Assembly: GCA_015231995.1 (NCBI GenBank)
Contig: JADGAO010000097.1
Span: 1 to 11,055, forward strand
Source of the DNA: Nitrospinota bacterium
GTDB taxonomy: Bacteria > Nitrospinota_A > UBA7883 > JACRLM01
DNA: 11,055 bases
Direction: 5' to 3'
Shown here: piece after piece, positions 1-7,178 of the stretch
Layout of the letters: each line of letters begins with the position of its first letter
Numbering within the stretch: the first letter of the stretch is position 1
Position numbers and translations under genes: made by a program
Notes under the pieces: generated by a model
What the model was told of the DNA's origin: nothing
Databases searched by the model: none
Seen by the model: the letters and a program-made list of their open reading frames with translations, nothing else

Positions 1-21
1 AGGGTATAAAATGATAGTACA

Positions 22-56
22 TACTCCTTCAGTCGAGGACTCCTTCAGGATGACAA
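22..56. repeat. Interspersed palindromic-type repeat, copy upstream of pepA
   Basis: This 35-base stretch matches the reverse complement of 8310-8344 at 30 of 35 positions by hand alignment, both ending in CTCAGGATGACAA-like sequence. It is therefore an inverted-orientation copy of the repeat found after hypE. A further fragment just downstream (about 65-80, CCCTCGCAATGACAAC) resembles a decayed relative with the same ATGACAA end. The repeat is non-coding, short and carries no transposase, so it fits a MITE- or REP-like dispersed element. I cannot name the family. Confidence 0.7.
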
Positions 57-119
57 AAAATAGCCCCTCGCAATGACAACTTTGTAAAAGAGCCTCCACT
101 TTGAAATTCAGCTAAACGG

Positions 120-148
120 TTGATGGGGGAAGCATCGCGTAATATACT
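120..148 (+). promoter_or_regulatory. Candidate sigma70-type promoter for pepA-hyp
   Basis: A TTGATG -35-like hexamer at 120-125 (4 of 6 to TTGACA) is separated by exactly 17 bases from TATACT at 143-148 (5 of 6 to TATAAT). Transcription would begin near 155 and leave a leader of about 70 bases before the pepA start. It is the best promoter-like pair I found in the 224 bases upstream of pepA, and it lies just inside the repeat. The spacing and the -10 are good, but hexamers alone are weak evidence. Confidence 0.5.
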
Positions 149-156
149 TGCTGGAC

Positions 157-181
157 GCGGTCATAGTGTTGAATATGACGC
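157..181 (+). other. Small inverted repeat in pepA leader
   Basis: GTCATA (160-165) and TATGAC (174-179) form a perfect 6-bp stem around an 8-base loop. Two more pairs (GC/GC) can be added if G159 is bulged. It lies directly after the predicted transcription start. It could be an operator half-site pair or an RNA hairpin at the 5' end of the message. It is short enough to occur by chance. Confidence 0.25.
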
Positions 182-224
182 TCGCTGATTAATAGCAGAC
201 GCATTGCCAATCCAGGGAGGCTCG

Positions 225-1721
225 ATGAAATTCCAGGCGACTTCACGCAAACCAGAAACTATCAAGACCGAAGGGCTGGCCCTTTTCCATTACGAGGGTG
301 AAGACCTGGCTGGGCCGGTCAAGGACTTGGACAAAATCCTCGACAGCAAAATATCGAAGGCCGTCAAATCGGGCGTGTTCGAGGGAAAGCAGGGGCAGAT
401 ACTGCAGATAGACACTCTCGGCAAGGCTTCCGCCGAAAAGATACTCGTGGCCGGGCTTGGAAAACGCGACGCGGTCACGCTGGAAACAATCCGCCGGGCC
501 GCCGGAATATCCGCCAGGGCGTTTCGTGACGGTGGGGTGAAAAATTTCGTTACGGCGATGGCCCTTGCTGAGGTGAAAGGGGCAAACGCCGGACTGCTCG
601 CCCAGAGCGCGGCTGAAGGAACGAAGCTGGCGCTTTACTCGTTCGATCAGTTGAAGGCGGAAAAACAGAAGAAGAAAATAGAGTCTGTGACCGTCGTGTC
701 GCCGGACGCGGTCAGCGAACCCATCGTCGCAAAACATGTCCGCAGGGGCGTGACGCTTGCGGATAACGCCTGCCTTGCGCGCGACCTTATCAACCTGCCG
801 TCCAACATCGCCACCCCCTCGTATCTTGCGAACGAGGCGAAAAAGGCTGGAAAAGAACTGGGGATCAAGGTGACGATCCTCGGCCCCAAAGAGATCGAAA
901 AAAACAAGATGGGCGGGTTGATGGCCGTGGCGAGAGGAAGCCACGAACCGGCGCGGTTCATCATAATGGAGTGGATGAAAGGGCCGAAAAACCAGAAGCC
1001 GATAACGCTTGTGGGCAAGGGGTTGACGTTTGACACAGGCGGCATCTCGATAAAGCCTTCGGAGAAGATGGAAGAGATGAAGTCGGACATGTCCGGCGGG
1101 GCGGCGGTGATATGCGCCATGCGCTCGATAGCGGCGCTCAACATAAAAGCCAACGTGGTGGGGCTTGTCCCGTCCACGGAGAATATGCCCGGCGGCTCGT
1201 CCGTCAAACCGGGGGATGTGGCCACGGGGCTTTCCGGCGTGACGATGGAGATAATCAACACCGACGCGGAAGGAAGGCTGATCCTGTCGGACGCGCTCGC
1301 TTACGCCAAACGCTACAACCCGGACTGCGTCGTGGACATCGCCACGTTGACGGGAGCGTGCGCCGTGGCGCTGGGCGGGTTCGCATCGGGATTGTTCGGG
1401 ACGGATGAAGAGCTTGTGGGGCAGATAAAAGAGTCCGGCGAGGCGACGGGTGAACGTTGCTGGCCTATGCCGTTGTGGCCGGAATACGAAGACCAGATCA
1501 GAAGCGAAGTGGCCGACATCAAGAACGTGGGGCCGCGATGGGGCGGGGCGATAACCGCCGCCGCGTTCCTCAAAAAACATGTCACAGGCAAATGGGCTCA
1601 CATTGACATAGCCGGAACCGCTTACATCAGCGACAAACCGCGTAGCTACATTCCACTCGGCGGCGTGGGATTGGGTGTGCGGCTGTTTGTGGATTTCGTC
1701 GAGCGCAGGCTGGGGCTTTAG
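225..1721 (+). CDS. pepA: Leucyl aminopeptidase (peptidase family M17)
   Basis: Cytosolic two-metal aminopeptidase that removes N-terminal residues from peptides; family members act as hexamers. The start is ATG 225 because GGGAGG (215-220) sits just upstream. An in-frame TTG at 204 would add seven residues but lacks that site. The product is 498 aa, close to the usual 480-505. The first ~170 residues form the variable N-terminal domain. The catalytic domain carries the full M17 set: K265 and D270 in GKGLTFDTGG, catalytic K277 in ISIKP, D288 in KSDMSGG, and D347, E349 and catalytic R351 in the signature NTDAEGRL. All metal ligands are present, so the enzyme should be active. The gene ends 3 bases before hypA, which implies co-transcription with the hydrogenase maturation genes. 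The M17 family is not the hydrogenase large-subunit endopeptidase (HyaD/HybD type), so a specific link to hydrogenase is unproven. Some PepA proteins also bind DNA as recombination or transcription cofactors. Confidence 0.96.
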   Translation: MKFQATSRKPETIKTEGLALFHYEGEDLAGPVKDLDKILDSKISKAVKSGVFEGKQGQILQIDTLGKASAEKILVAGLGKRDAVTLETIRRAAGISARAFRDGGVKNFVTAMALAEVKGANAGLLAQSAAEGTKLALYSFDQLKAEKQKKKIESVTVVSPDAVSEPIVAKHVRRGVTLADNACLARDLINLPSNIATPSYLANEAKKAGKELGIKVTILGPKEIEKNKMGGLMAVARGSHEPARFIIMEWMKGPKNQKPITLVGKGLTFDTGGISIKPSEKMEEMKSDMSGGAAVICAMRSIAALNIKANVVGLVPSTENMPGGSSVKPGDVATGLSGVTMEIINTDAEGRLILSDALAYAKRYNPDCVVDIATLTGACAVALGGFASGLFGTDEELVGQIKESGEATGERCWPMPLWPEYEDQIRSEVADIKNVGPRWGGAITAAAFLKKHVTGKWAHIDIAGTAYISDKPRSYIPLGGVGLGVRLFVDFVERRLGL

Positions 1722-1724
1722 CGA

Positions 1725-2066
1725 TTGCACGAGATGTCCATCGCCATGAGCGTGGCGCAGATCGTCGTGGAACGCGCCCGTGAAGAGGGCGCGTCGAAGG
1801 CGTTGAGCGTTACGGTGGAGGTGGGGGAGCTTTCGGGAGTGACGCCGGAGGCTCTGGAGTTCTGTTACGAAGCGGCTGTGATGGGCGGGCTTGCGGAGGG
1901 AAGCAGGCTCGTCATCAAACGCGTTCCAGCAGTGGCCGTTTGCGGGGAGTGCGGCGAAACCTTCGCGCCGAACGAGCGGATTTTCGTCTGCCCAAAATGC
2001 GAGGGGTTCACCGCGTCGCTCAAAAGCGGCGAGGAGCTTGCCGTAATTGAGATCGAGGTGGAATGA
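1725..2066 (+). CDS. hypA: Hydrogenase nickel incorporation protein HypA
   Basis: Small nickel metallochaperone that works with HypB to deliver Ni(II) to the large subunit of [NiFe]-hydrogenase in the cytosol. The 113-aa product is of normal family length. It opens MHEMSIA, the family's conserved N-terminus, whose amino group and His2 bind nickel. This requires translation from TTG at 1725, because the next ATG (1734) would delete His2 and the nickel site. The structural zinc site is seen as C73-x2-C76 and C89-x2-C92. The gene starts 3 bases after the pepA stop, with only a weak ribosome site inside pepA, so it is probably translated by coupling. Its end meets hypB in an ATGATG cluster. Confidence 0.96.
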   Translation: MHEMSIAMSVAQIVVERAREEGASKALSVTVEVGELSGVTPEALEFCYEAAVMGGLAEGSRLVIKRVPAVAVCGECGETFAPNERIFVCPKCEGFTASLKSGEELAVIEIEVE

Positions 2067-2728
2067 TGGCAAAGACGCTTGAGATACGAAAAAACGTCCT
2101 CGCCAAAAACGACGAAATCGCCCGTGAAAACCGCGAATTCTTCCAATCGAGGGGCCTTGCCGCGCTCAACTTCGTAAGCTCGCCTGGCGCGGGTAAAACG
2201 TCGCTGATCGTCCGCACGATAAACGACCTGAAGGCCCGCGTAAACTTCGCCGTCATCGAAGGCGACCAGCAGACCGACAACGACGCGAAAAAGATAGAGC
2301 AGACAGGGGCGCAGGTTGTTCAGATCAACACCGTCTCCTCCTGTCATCTTGACGCGGACATGATAAAAAAATCGCTCGGCTCGCTGGATATGGACGGGGC
2401 GAAATACCTTTTCATAGAGAACGTGGGGAACCTCGTCTGCCCCGCGTCTTACGATTTGGGCGAGATGATGAAGGTGGCCGTGATGTCCGTGACGGAGGGA
2501 GAGGACAAGCCGGTCAAATACCCGAAGATGTTCCGCGTATCATCCGCATTGGTGATAACGAAGACCGACCTCCTGCCGTATCTGGATTTCGACGTTGATC
2601 TTGCGGTGGATTACGCGCTCAAGGTCAACCCGGCGATCAAGGTGTTCAAGGTGTCGGTGAAAAACGGCGAGGGGCTTGAGGGTTGGTACAACTTCCTGCT
2701 TACGTTGTCCGATGCCGCAGGGCGATGA
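2066..2728 (+). CDS. hypB: Hydrogenase nickel incorporation GTPase HypB
   Basis: SIMIBI-class GTPase that drives nickel transfer from HypA to the hydrogenase large subunit. In the 220-aa form, the P-loop is SSPGAGKTS (38-46), the switch-like segment is EGDQQTDND (65-73), the dimer-interface metal site is C93-H94 in CHLDADM, C124 lies in ENVGNLVCP, and the base-recognition motif is TKTD (165-168). The N-terminus has neither the CxxCGC nickel motif of E. coli HypB nor a His-rich tract, so this is the minimal GTPase form. Two starts are possible. ATG 2063 overlaps hypA by 4 bases, and ATG 2066 overlaps it by 1. I chose 2066 because GAGG at 2055-2058 is then 7 bases away rather than 4. The 3' end overlaps hypF. 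Confidence 0.95.
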   Translation: MAKTLEIRKNVLAKNDEIARENREFFQSRGLAALNFVSSPGAGKTSLIVRTINDLKARVNFAVIEGDQQTDNDAKKIEQTGAQVVQINTVSSCHLDADMIKKSLGSLDMDGAKYLFIENVGNLVCPASYDLGEMMKVAVMSVTEGEDKPVKYPKMFRVSSALVITKTDLLPYLDFDVDLAVDYALKVNPAIKVFKVSVKNGEGLEGWYNFLLTLSDAAGR

Positions 2729-5003
2729 ACCAACCGGCCGCAGACTCGTAAAAGTCACGGGAATCGTGCAGGGGGTTGGGTTCCGCCCTTTCGTTTACAA
2801 TCTCGCGCTCGGGCTTAACCTCTCCGGCCATGTCTTCAACCATTCCGCCGGGGTGGACATCGAGGTGGAGGGAACGCAGGATTCGCTGGCCCGGTTCGAG
2901 ACCGATTTGACGAGGCTAGCCCCACCGCTTGCTCACATAATAAGCGTCACATCCGCAGTCATCCCGCCCACTGGCGACAAAGGTTTTCGAATCACCGAAA
3001 GCGACTCCGGCGGCGCGAAGACGGCTCTCATCGCGCCGGATTCGGACGTGTGCGAAGATTGCCTGCGAGAGCTTTTCGACCCGGTGGACAGGAGGCATCG
3101 TTACCCGTTCATCAACTGCACAAACTGCGGCCCTCGCTTCACCATCGTGGAGGCGATCCCATACGACCGCCCCAATACGACGATGGCTTCGTTCGTCATG
3201 TGCGCCGATTGCCGGGCGGAATATGAAAATCCTGCGGACAGGCGGTTCCACGCACAGCCCATAGCATGTCCTGTTTGCGGGCCAAAGGTGACACTGCTGG
3301 ATTCCGCGTTCAACCCGGTGGAAGCCACAGACGCAGTGCGCGGGGCGGCGCGGTTGTTGTCCGAAGGGGCGATACTTGCGATAAAGGGAATCGGCGGCTA
3401 CCACCTTGCGTGTGACGCGGAAAACGAAGAAGCCGTCTTAAAGCTCCGTGCGCGGAAACGGCGCGATGAAAAGCCGTTTGCCGTCATGACGCCGGATATC
3501 GAAACGTTGAGGCTGTTCGCGGAGGTGAACGAGCGAGAGGCGGCCATACTCCAAAGCAGGCCGCATCCTATAACGCTGGTGAAAAAGTTACAGCCCGATG
3601 CGCTTGGCCCCTGCGCCCCGTCCAATCGGTATCTAGGCGCCATGCTCCCCTACTCCCCACTGCATCACCTGCTCTTCGACGGCAAGCCATACAACGCGCT
3701 CGTGATGACATCGGCCAACCTGAGCGACGAGCCTATCGTTTACACGGAAGACGAGGCCAAAGAAAAATTGGCTGGAATCGCCGACTATTTCCTCATCCAC
3801 AACCGCCCCATCCACAACAAGGCCGACGACTCCATCGAGAAGGTGATGTCGCACGGCCCTGTCGTGATACGGCGATCGCGCGGATACACTCCTGTCCCGA
3901 TCCAGCTAGACCGCGAATACCCGCCGACGCTTGCCGTGGGCGCGGAGTTGAAAAACGCCTTCTGCCTCATCAAGGGCGACAAGGCGTACCTGAGCGCCCA
4001 CATGGGCGACCTGAAGTATGAGAGCGCGCTGGAGTCGTTCCGCTTCGGCGTGTCGCGGCTGATGGAAATACTCGACATCTCAAATCCCGCAGTTGTGGCG
4101 CACGACATGCACCCTAACTATTTGAGCACGGCGTTCGCGGAAGAATTCCCATGCGAGCGCAAAGTCGCTGTCCAGCATCATCACGCCCATCTCGTCTCGC
4201 TGATGGCGGAGCGTCATCACACGGGCCAGGCGATAGGCGTTGTGTTTGACGGCACAGGGTACGGGCTGGATGGAACTATCTGGGGTGGCGAGTTTCTGGT
4301 TGGCGACGCCGCCGGTTTTGAACGGCATGGAACAATAACACCGATCCCGCTCATCGGCGGAGACGCGGCAATTAAAGAGCCGTACCGTATCGCGCTTGGA
4401 ATCCTTTTCGGAATGTATGGAGAGAACCTGCCGCCATTGCCGATAGAATGGCTCAACAATATGGAGCCGGCCCGCTTAGCGCTTCTACGCCAGGCGTATT
4501 ACAAAAAGATTAACGTTTTTTACTCCAGCGGAATGGGCCGCCTCTTCGACGCGGTCTCGGCCCTTATAGGCGTTCGTCCGAAAGCCTCGTTCGAGGGACA
4601 GTCCGCGATGGAGCTGGAGATGGCCGTTGCAAACGGATATCACGGGGAATATCCTTTTATCATCGGCGGAGACGTAAATCCGGCAAATCTGGATTTCACC
4701 CCCACTTTCGAGCGCATCGTCGAAGAAATGAAAAATGGCGAACGAGCGCCAGTTATCGCCGCACGGTTTCATGAAACCGTGGCGCAAAGCGCGACGGCGA
4801 TGGTAAAACGGATTTCAGGGACGACGGGATTAAAAGACGTTTTTCTCTCCGGCGGCGTGTTTCAGAACACTGTATTGAGCGATAGGCTTGGGACGCTTCT
4901 TGAGACGGACGGTTTCGCCGTTTTCCGGCATGGCAGGGTGCCCCCCAACGATGGAGGGGTGGCGCTGGGCCAGGCTGTGATTGCGGCGCGGACTCTTGTT
5001 TGA
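2712..5003 (+). CDS. hypF: Carbamoyltransferase HypF (hydrogenase maturation)
   Basis: HypF uses carbamoyl phosphate and ATP to carbamoylate the C-terminal cysteine of HypE, the first step in making the active-site cyanides. The 763-aa product has the whole family layout. An acylphosphatase domain comes first, with VQGVGFRPF (19-27, catalytic R25) and N43. Two zinc fingers follow (C114/C117 with C136/C139, and C164/C167 with C186/C189). Then comes a YrdC-like adenylation domain (about 205-395, with KGIGGYHLACDA and SANLSDEPI). Last is a Kae1-like domain with the HHHAH metal motif (489-493), FDGTGYG (512-518), WGGEF and LSGGVFQN (712-719). ATG 2712 overlaps hypB by 17 bases and puts the acylphosphatase domain at the usual distance. 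An in-frame TTG at 2676 would add 12 residues and is less likely. Length and motifs look intact. Confidence 0.96.
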   Translation: MPQGDEPTGRRLVKVTGIVQGVGFRPFVYNLALGLNLSGHVFNHSAGVDIEVEGTQDSLARFETDLTRLAPPLAHIISVTSAVIPPTGDKGFRITESDSGGAKTALIAPDSDVCEDCLRELFDPVDRRHRYPFINCTNCGPRFTIVEAIPYDRPNTTMASFVMCADCRAEYENPADRRFHAQPIACPVCGPKVTLLDSAFNPVEATDAVRGAARLLSEGAILAIKGIGGYHLACDAENEEAVLKLRARKRRDEKPFAVMTPDIETLRLFAEVNEREAAILQSRPHPITLVKKLQPDALGPCAPSNRYLGAMLPYSPLHHLLFDGKPYNALVMTSANLSDEPIVYTEDEAKEKLAGIADYFLIHNRPIHNKADDSIEKVMSHGPVVIRRSRGYTPVPIQLDREYPPTLAVGAELKNAFCLIKGDKAYLSAHMGDLKYESALESFRFGVSRLMEILDISNPAVVAHDMHPNYLSTAFAEEFPCERKVAVQHHHAHLVSLMAERHHTGQAIGVVFDGTGYGLDGTIWGGEFLVGDAAGFERHGTITPIPLIGGDAAIKEPYRIALGILFGMYGENLPPLPIEWLNNMEPARLALLRQAYYKKINVFYSSGMGRLFDAVSALIGVRPKASFEGQSAMELEMAVANGYHGEYPFIIGGDVNPANLDFTPTFERIVEEMKNGERAPVIAARFHETVAQSATAMVKRISGTTGLKDVFLSGGVFQNTVLSDRLGTLLETDGFAVFRHGRVPPNDGGVALGQAVIAARTLV

Positions 5004-5022
5004 ACAGATGTGCAGGTGAAAA

Positions 5023-5802
5023 ATGTATGATTTCTTTGAAACGAAAATGGATTCTTCAACGCGAACTATGTTGTACTCGCATCTTGCCACAATCGAACCT
5101 GTTTCAGAAATATTTGCTCTAATAAATAACGTTAAGGACTTCTACGAAGTATTCAAGATTCCACCATATATTCTTTGCACTGAAGATCAGTTCAGAAAAC
5201 TTGTCCGGCTGGTTCTCGAAGCGAAGAAATCAGGAATGCGTTTTAGACAGAATCACTGCCTTAAATGTCTCAAAAGACTTTTTAAAATCAACTTTTATGA
5301 CAAACCAATCTCAGCAGATTTAATTTCAGAATTATTCGAGCTTTTCAAACTGTACCACGAAGATGTTAACCAAGAAATTGGGTGGATAGTTACTGTGATG
5401 CTTAAGGATCGCACATTAAACGATGAGCATATCCATTGGCTTATCGAGCATACTGAAACTGCTGTTCCTCATACCATAAACAGATTGCTAAGATATCCCA
5501 ACTACCACCAAGCCATTGCCAAGTGGGCGAAGGTTAGACTGGAGAAATATCAGTATGAAGAAAACAGGATTTCAGAGTACTTGGGTTTGCTAATAAATGG
5601 AGAAATGCCTGAACTTGCAAAGAAATTCAATGAATCCCAAAGAGCATGGGCAATTTACTATTCACGATTACCTGATGACTTGAAGAAAGAACTCTTAATC
5701 AAGTCTTTTACGGTAGAAAACTGCGATGATATCGCAGAGATATGCAGTAGGCTACACTATCCTGATGTTATCAAGTTGATGATTGAAAAATGTGACCAAT
5801 AA
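5023..5802 (+). CDS. Unknown protein in AT-rich insert between hypF and hypC
   Basis: I do not recognise this 259-aa protein. It starts at ATG 5023 after AGGTG (5014-5018), 19 bases past hypF, and ends 42 bases before hypC. No signal peptide or membrane span is evident, so it is probably cytosolic. It is rich in Leu, Ile, Lys, Glu, aromatic residues and amphipathic helix-like stretches (such as LISELFELFKLY and RISEYLGLLI), which would suit an all-alpha, HEAT- or TPR-like fold. That fold call is a guess. There are six cysteines; one pair is C-x2-C in HCLKCLK, with no second pair to make a zinc finger. Base use differs sharply from its neighbours: the line at 5101-5160 is about 28% GC, whereas a hypD line (6121-6180) is about 63%. 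Codons such as AAA, ATT and TTT are frequent. This points to horizontal acquisition. The long uninterrupted frame with a ribosome site supports a real gene. A role in hydrogenase maturation is not supported beyond position. Confidence 0.75.
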   Translation: MYDFFETKMDSSTRTMLYSHLATIEPVSEIFALINNVKDFYEVFKIPPYILCTEDQFRKLVRLVLEAKKSGMRFRQNHCLKCLKRLFKINFYDKPISADLISELFELFKLYHEDVNQEIGWIVTVMLKDRTLNDEHIHWLIEHTETAVPHTINRLLRYPNYHQAIAKWAKVRLEKYQYEENRISEYLGLLINGEMPELAKKFNESQRAWAIYYSRLPDDLKKELLIKSFTVENCDDIAEICSRLHYPDVIKLMIEKCDQ

Positions 5803-5805
5803 TAT
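5776..5805 (+). promoter_or_regulatory. Possible internal promoter for hypCDE
   Basis: TTGATG (5776-5781) and TAATAT (5800-5805) lie 18 bases apart at the end of the AT-rich ORF, 39 bases before the hypC start. Each matches its consensus at 4 of 6 positions. If the inserted ORF weakens read-through, such a site could restore hypCDE expression. AT-rich DNA gives such matches easily, so confidence is low. Confidence 0.25.
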
Positions 5806-5832
5806 CATCTCAATCGATCTTTTCACTTTGAT

Positions 5833-5837
5833 GGAGG
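5833..5837 (+). promoter_or_regulatory. Ribosome binding site of hypC
   Basis: GGAGG lies 7 bases before GTG 5845. It decides the hypC start at a non-ATG codon and is the strongest such site in the block. This suits a gene whose translation cannot be coupled to a tightly adjoining upstream gene. Confidence 0.8.
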
Positions 5838-5844
5838 ATTAACC

Positions 5845-6075
5845 GTGTGCGTAGCGGTTCCGATGAAGGTTGTCGAAGTCGGCGAGTACGACTGCGTGGC
5901 GGAGATTGACGGAGTGCGCCGCTCCGCAAACATAATGACACTCGACGATGTGAAGGTCGGCGATTACATCATGGTTCACGCCGGCTTCGCAATCGCCAAA
6001 CTCGACCCGGTCACAGCGCAAGAGACTCTCGATCTGATGCGCCGCATCGTGGATATGGAAGGAGGCGAGGCGTGA
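5845..6075 (+). CDS. hypC: Hydrogenase maturation chaperone HypC
   Basis: Small chaperone of the HypC/HybG/HupF family. It carries iron with HypD during assembly of the Fe(CN)2CO group and then hands it to the hydrogenase large subunit. The 76-aa product has normal length. It starts MCVAVPMKV, close to the family's MCLAVPxKV. Cys2, the essential iron ligand after removal of the first Met, is present only if translation begins at GTG 5845, which GGAGG at 5833-5837 supports. The second conserved element GDYIMVHAGFAI (39-50, with H45) is intact. The stop overlaps the hypD start in GTGA. HypC is separated from hypF by the unknown AT-rich ORF. Confidence 0.96.
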   Translation: MCVAVPMKVVEVGEYDCVAEIDGVRRSANIMTLDDVKVGDYIMVHAGFAIAKLDPVTAQETLDLMRRIVDMEGGEA

Positions 6076-7178
6076 AATACATCGAGGAATTCCGCGACCA
6101 GGCCCTCGCCGCGAAACTGCTGGACGATCTTGCGCGAGTGGCCGCGCGGCTCAAGCGCAGGGTCACGCTTATGGAAGTGTGTGGCACGCATACGATGTCC
6201 ATCTACCGCCACGGGTTGAAAGACCTTTTCCCATCCCAAATCAAACTCGTCTCCGGCCCCGGTTGCCCGGTATGCGTCACGCCGATGGGTTATGTGGATA
6301 TGGCGTTGGAGCTTGCACGCAAACCTGGGGTGATAATCACCACTTTCGGCGACATGATAAAAGTCCCCGGCAAATCATCGTCGCTTGCGCGGGAACGCGG
6401 GCTGGGCGCGGACGTGCGCGTCGTCTATTCCCCGCCGGACGCTGTGGGAATCGCCAAGGCCAACCCGGACAGGGAGGTAGTGTTTCTTGGCGTGGGTTTC
6501 GAGACGACAGCTCCTTCGGTGGCAGGATCAATCGTGCTGGCGAAACGAAAGGGCCTCTCCAACTACTCCGTGTTATGCGCCCATAAGGTGATGCCGGAGC
6601 CGATGGAGGCCCTTACAAGCGGCGAGTTGAAACTGGACGGATACATCTGCCCAGCCCATGTCTCCGCGATTATCGGTGAAGAAGGTTACAAGCCGCTTGC
6701 GGAAAAATACGGGATACCCTGCGTGATAACCGGGTTCGAGCCGCTCGACATCATACGCGGCGTGACGATGCTTGTCCGTCAGGTGGCCGAAGGGCGGGCG
6801 GAAGTGGAAAACGAGTATGACCGGGTTGTCTTGCCCGGAGGCAATAAAAAAGCGCAAGCTTTGCTGGCTGAAGTTTTTGTCAAGTCCGACGCGGTGTGGC
6901 GCGGGCTTGGGCCTATTCCGAACAGCGGCCTTTCAATCGCGCCTGCTTACGAGCAATACGACGCGGCGAAAAAGTTTTCGCTGGCCGAACCCGATTCGCG
7001 CGAAAACCCGGCCTGCATCTGCGGCGAGATTTTGAAGGGACTCAAGGAGCCGCTGGACTGCAAACTCTTCGGGAAAGCGTGCGACCCGGAGAACCCTATC
7101 GGCGCCTGCATGGTTTCGTCTGAGGGGACATGCGCGGCGGAATATCGTTATGGAGACAGGAGGCTCGCCAATGCGTGA
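6072..7178 (+). CDS. hypD: Hydrogenase maturation iron-sulfur protein HypD
   Basis: HypD is the [4Fe-4S] scaffold on which iron receives its two cyanides and one CO, in complex with HypC and fed by HypE. The 368-aa product matches the family's usual length of about 360-375. Visible motifs in order are CGTH (37-40), GPGCPVC (62-68), TFGDMIKVPG (91-100), GFETTAP (142-148), TGFEPLDI (220-227) and a C-terminal cysteine set (C315, C317, C330, C337, C346, C354) that includes the cluster ligands. CGTH and CPVC hold the redox-active and iron-binding cysteines of the family. The start is GTG 6072, overlapping the hypC stop as GTGA, a classic coupled junction. Nothing suggests damage. Confidence 0.96.
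   Translation: MKYIEEFRDQALAAKLLDDLARVAARLKRRVTLMEVCGTHTMSIYRHGLKDLFPSQIKLVSGPGCPVCVTPMGYVDMALELARKPGVIITTFGDMIKVPGKSSSLARERGLGADVRVVYSPPDAVGIAKANPDREVVFLGVGFETTAPSVAGSIVLAKRKGLSNYSVLCAHKVMPEPMEALTSGELKLDGYICPAHVSAIIGEEGYKPLAEKYGIPCVITGFEPLDIIRGVTMLVRQVAEGRAEVENEYDRVVLPGGNKKAQALLAEVFVKSDAVWRGLGPIPNSGLSIAPAYEQYDAAKKFSLAEPDSRENPACICGEILKGLKEPLDCKLFGKACDPENPIGACMVSSEGTCAAEYRYGDRRLANA
7158..7163 (+). promoter_or_regulatory. Ribosome binding site of hypE
   Basis: A full AGGAGG lies inside the end of hypD, 7 bases before ATG 7171. It favours that start over an in-frame ATG at 7150, which lacks a comparable site and would add seven residues (METGGSP) not typical of HypE. Confidence 0.8.

Noticed and set aside
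123..188. Short 21-codon ORF (ATG GGG GAA ...) in the pepA leader
   Set aside because: It has no clear ribosome site and overlaps the predicted promoter, and its product is not recognisable. It could be a gene remnant or chance.
243..2072. 609-codon open frame on the minus strand, antisense to pepA and hypA
   Set aside because: It lies fully opposite two clear genes with diagnostic motifs. Its composition (rich in Arg, His, Pro) is typical of an antisense frame in GC-rich DNA, and it has no recognisable domain.
2676..2711. Upstream TTG start for hypF
   Set aside because: It would add 12 residues deep inside hypB without a good ribosome site. ATG 2712 gives the normal spacing to the acylphosphatase motif.
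5003..5845. Insertion sequence carrying the AT-rich ORF
   Set aside because: I found no terminal inverted repeats, no convincing target-site duplication and no transposase motif around the ORF.
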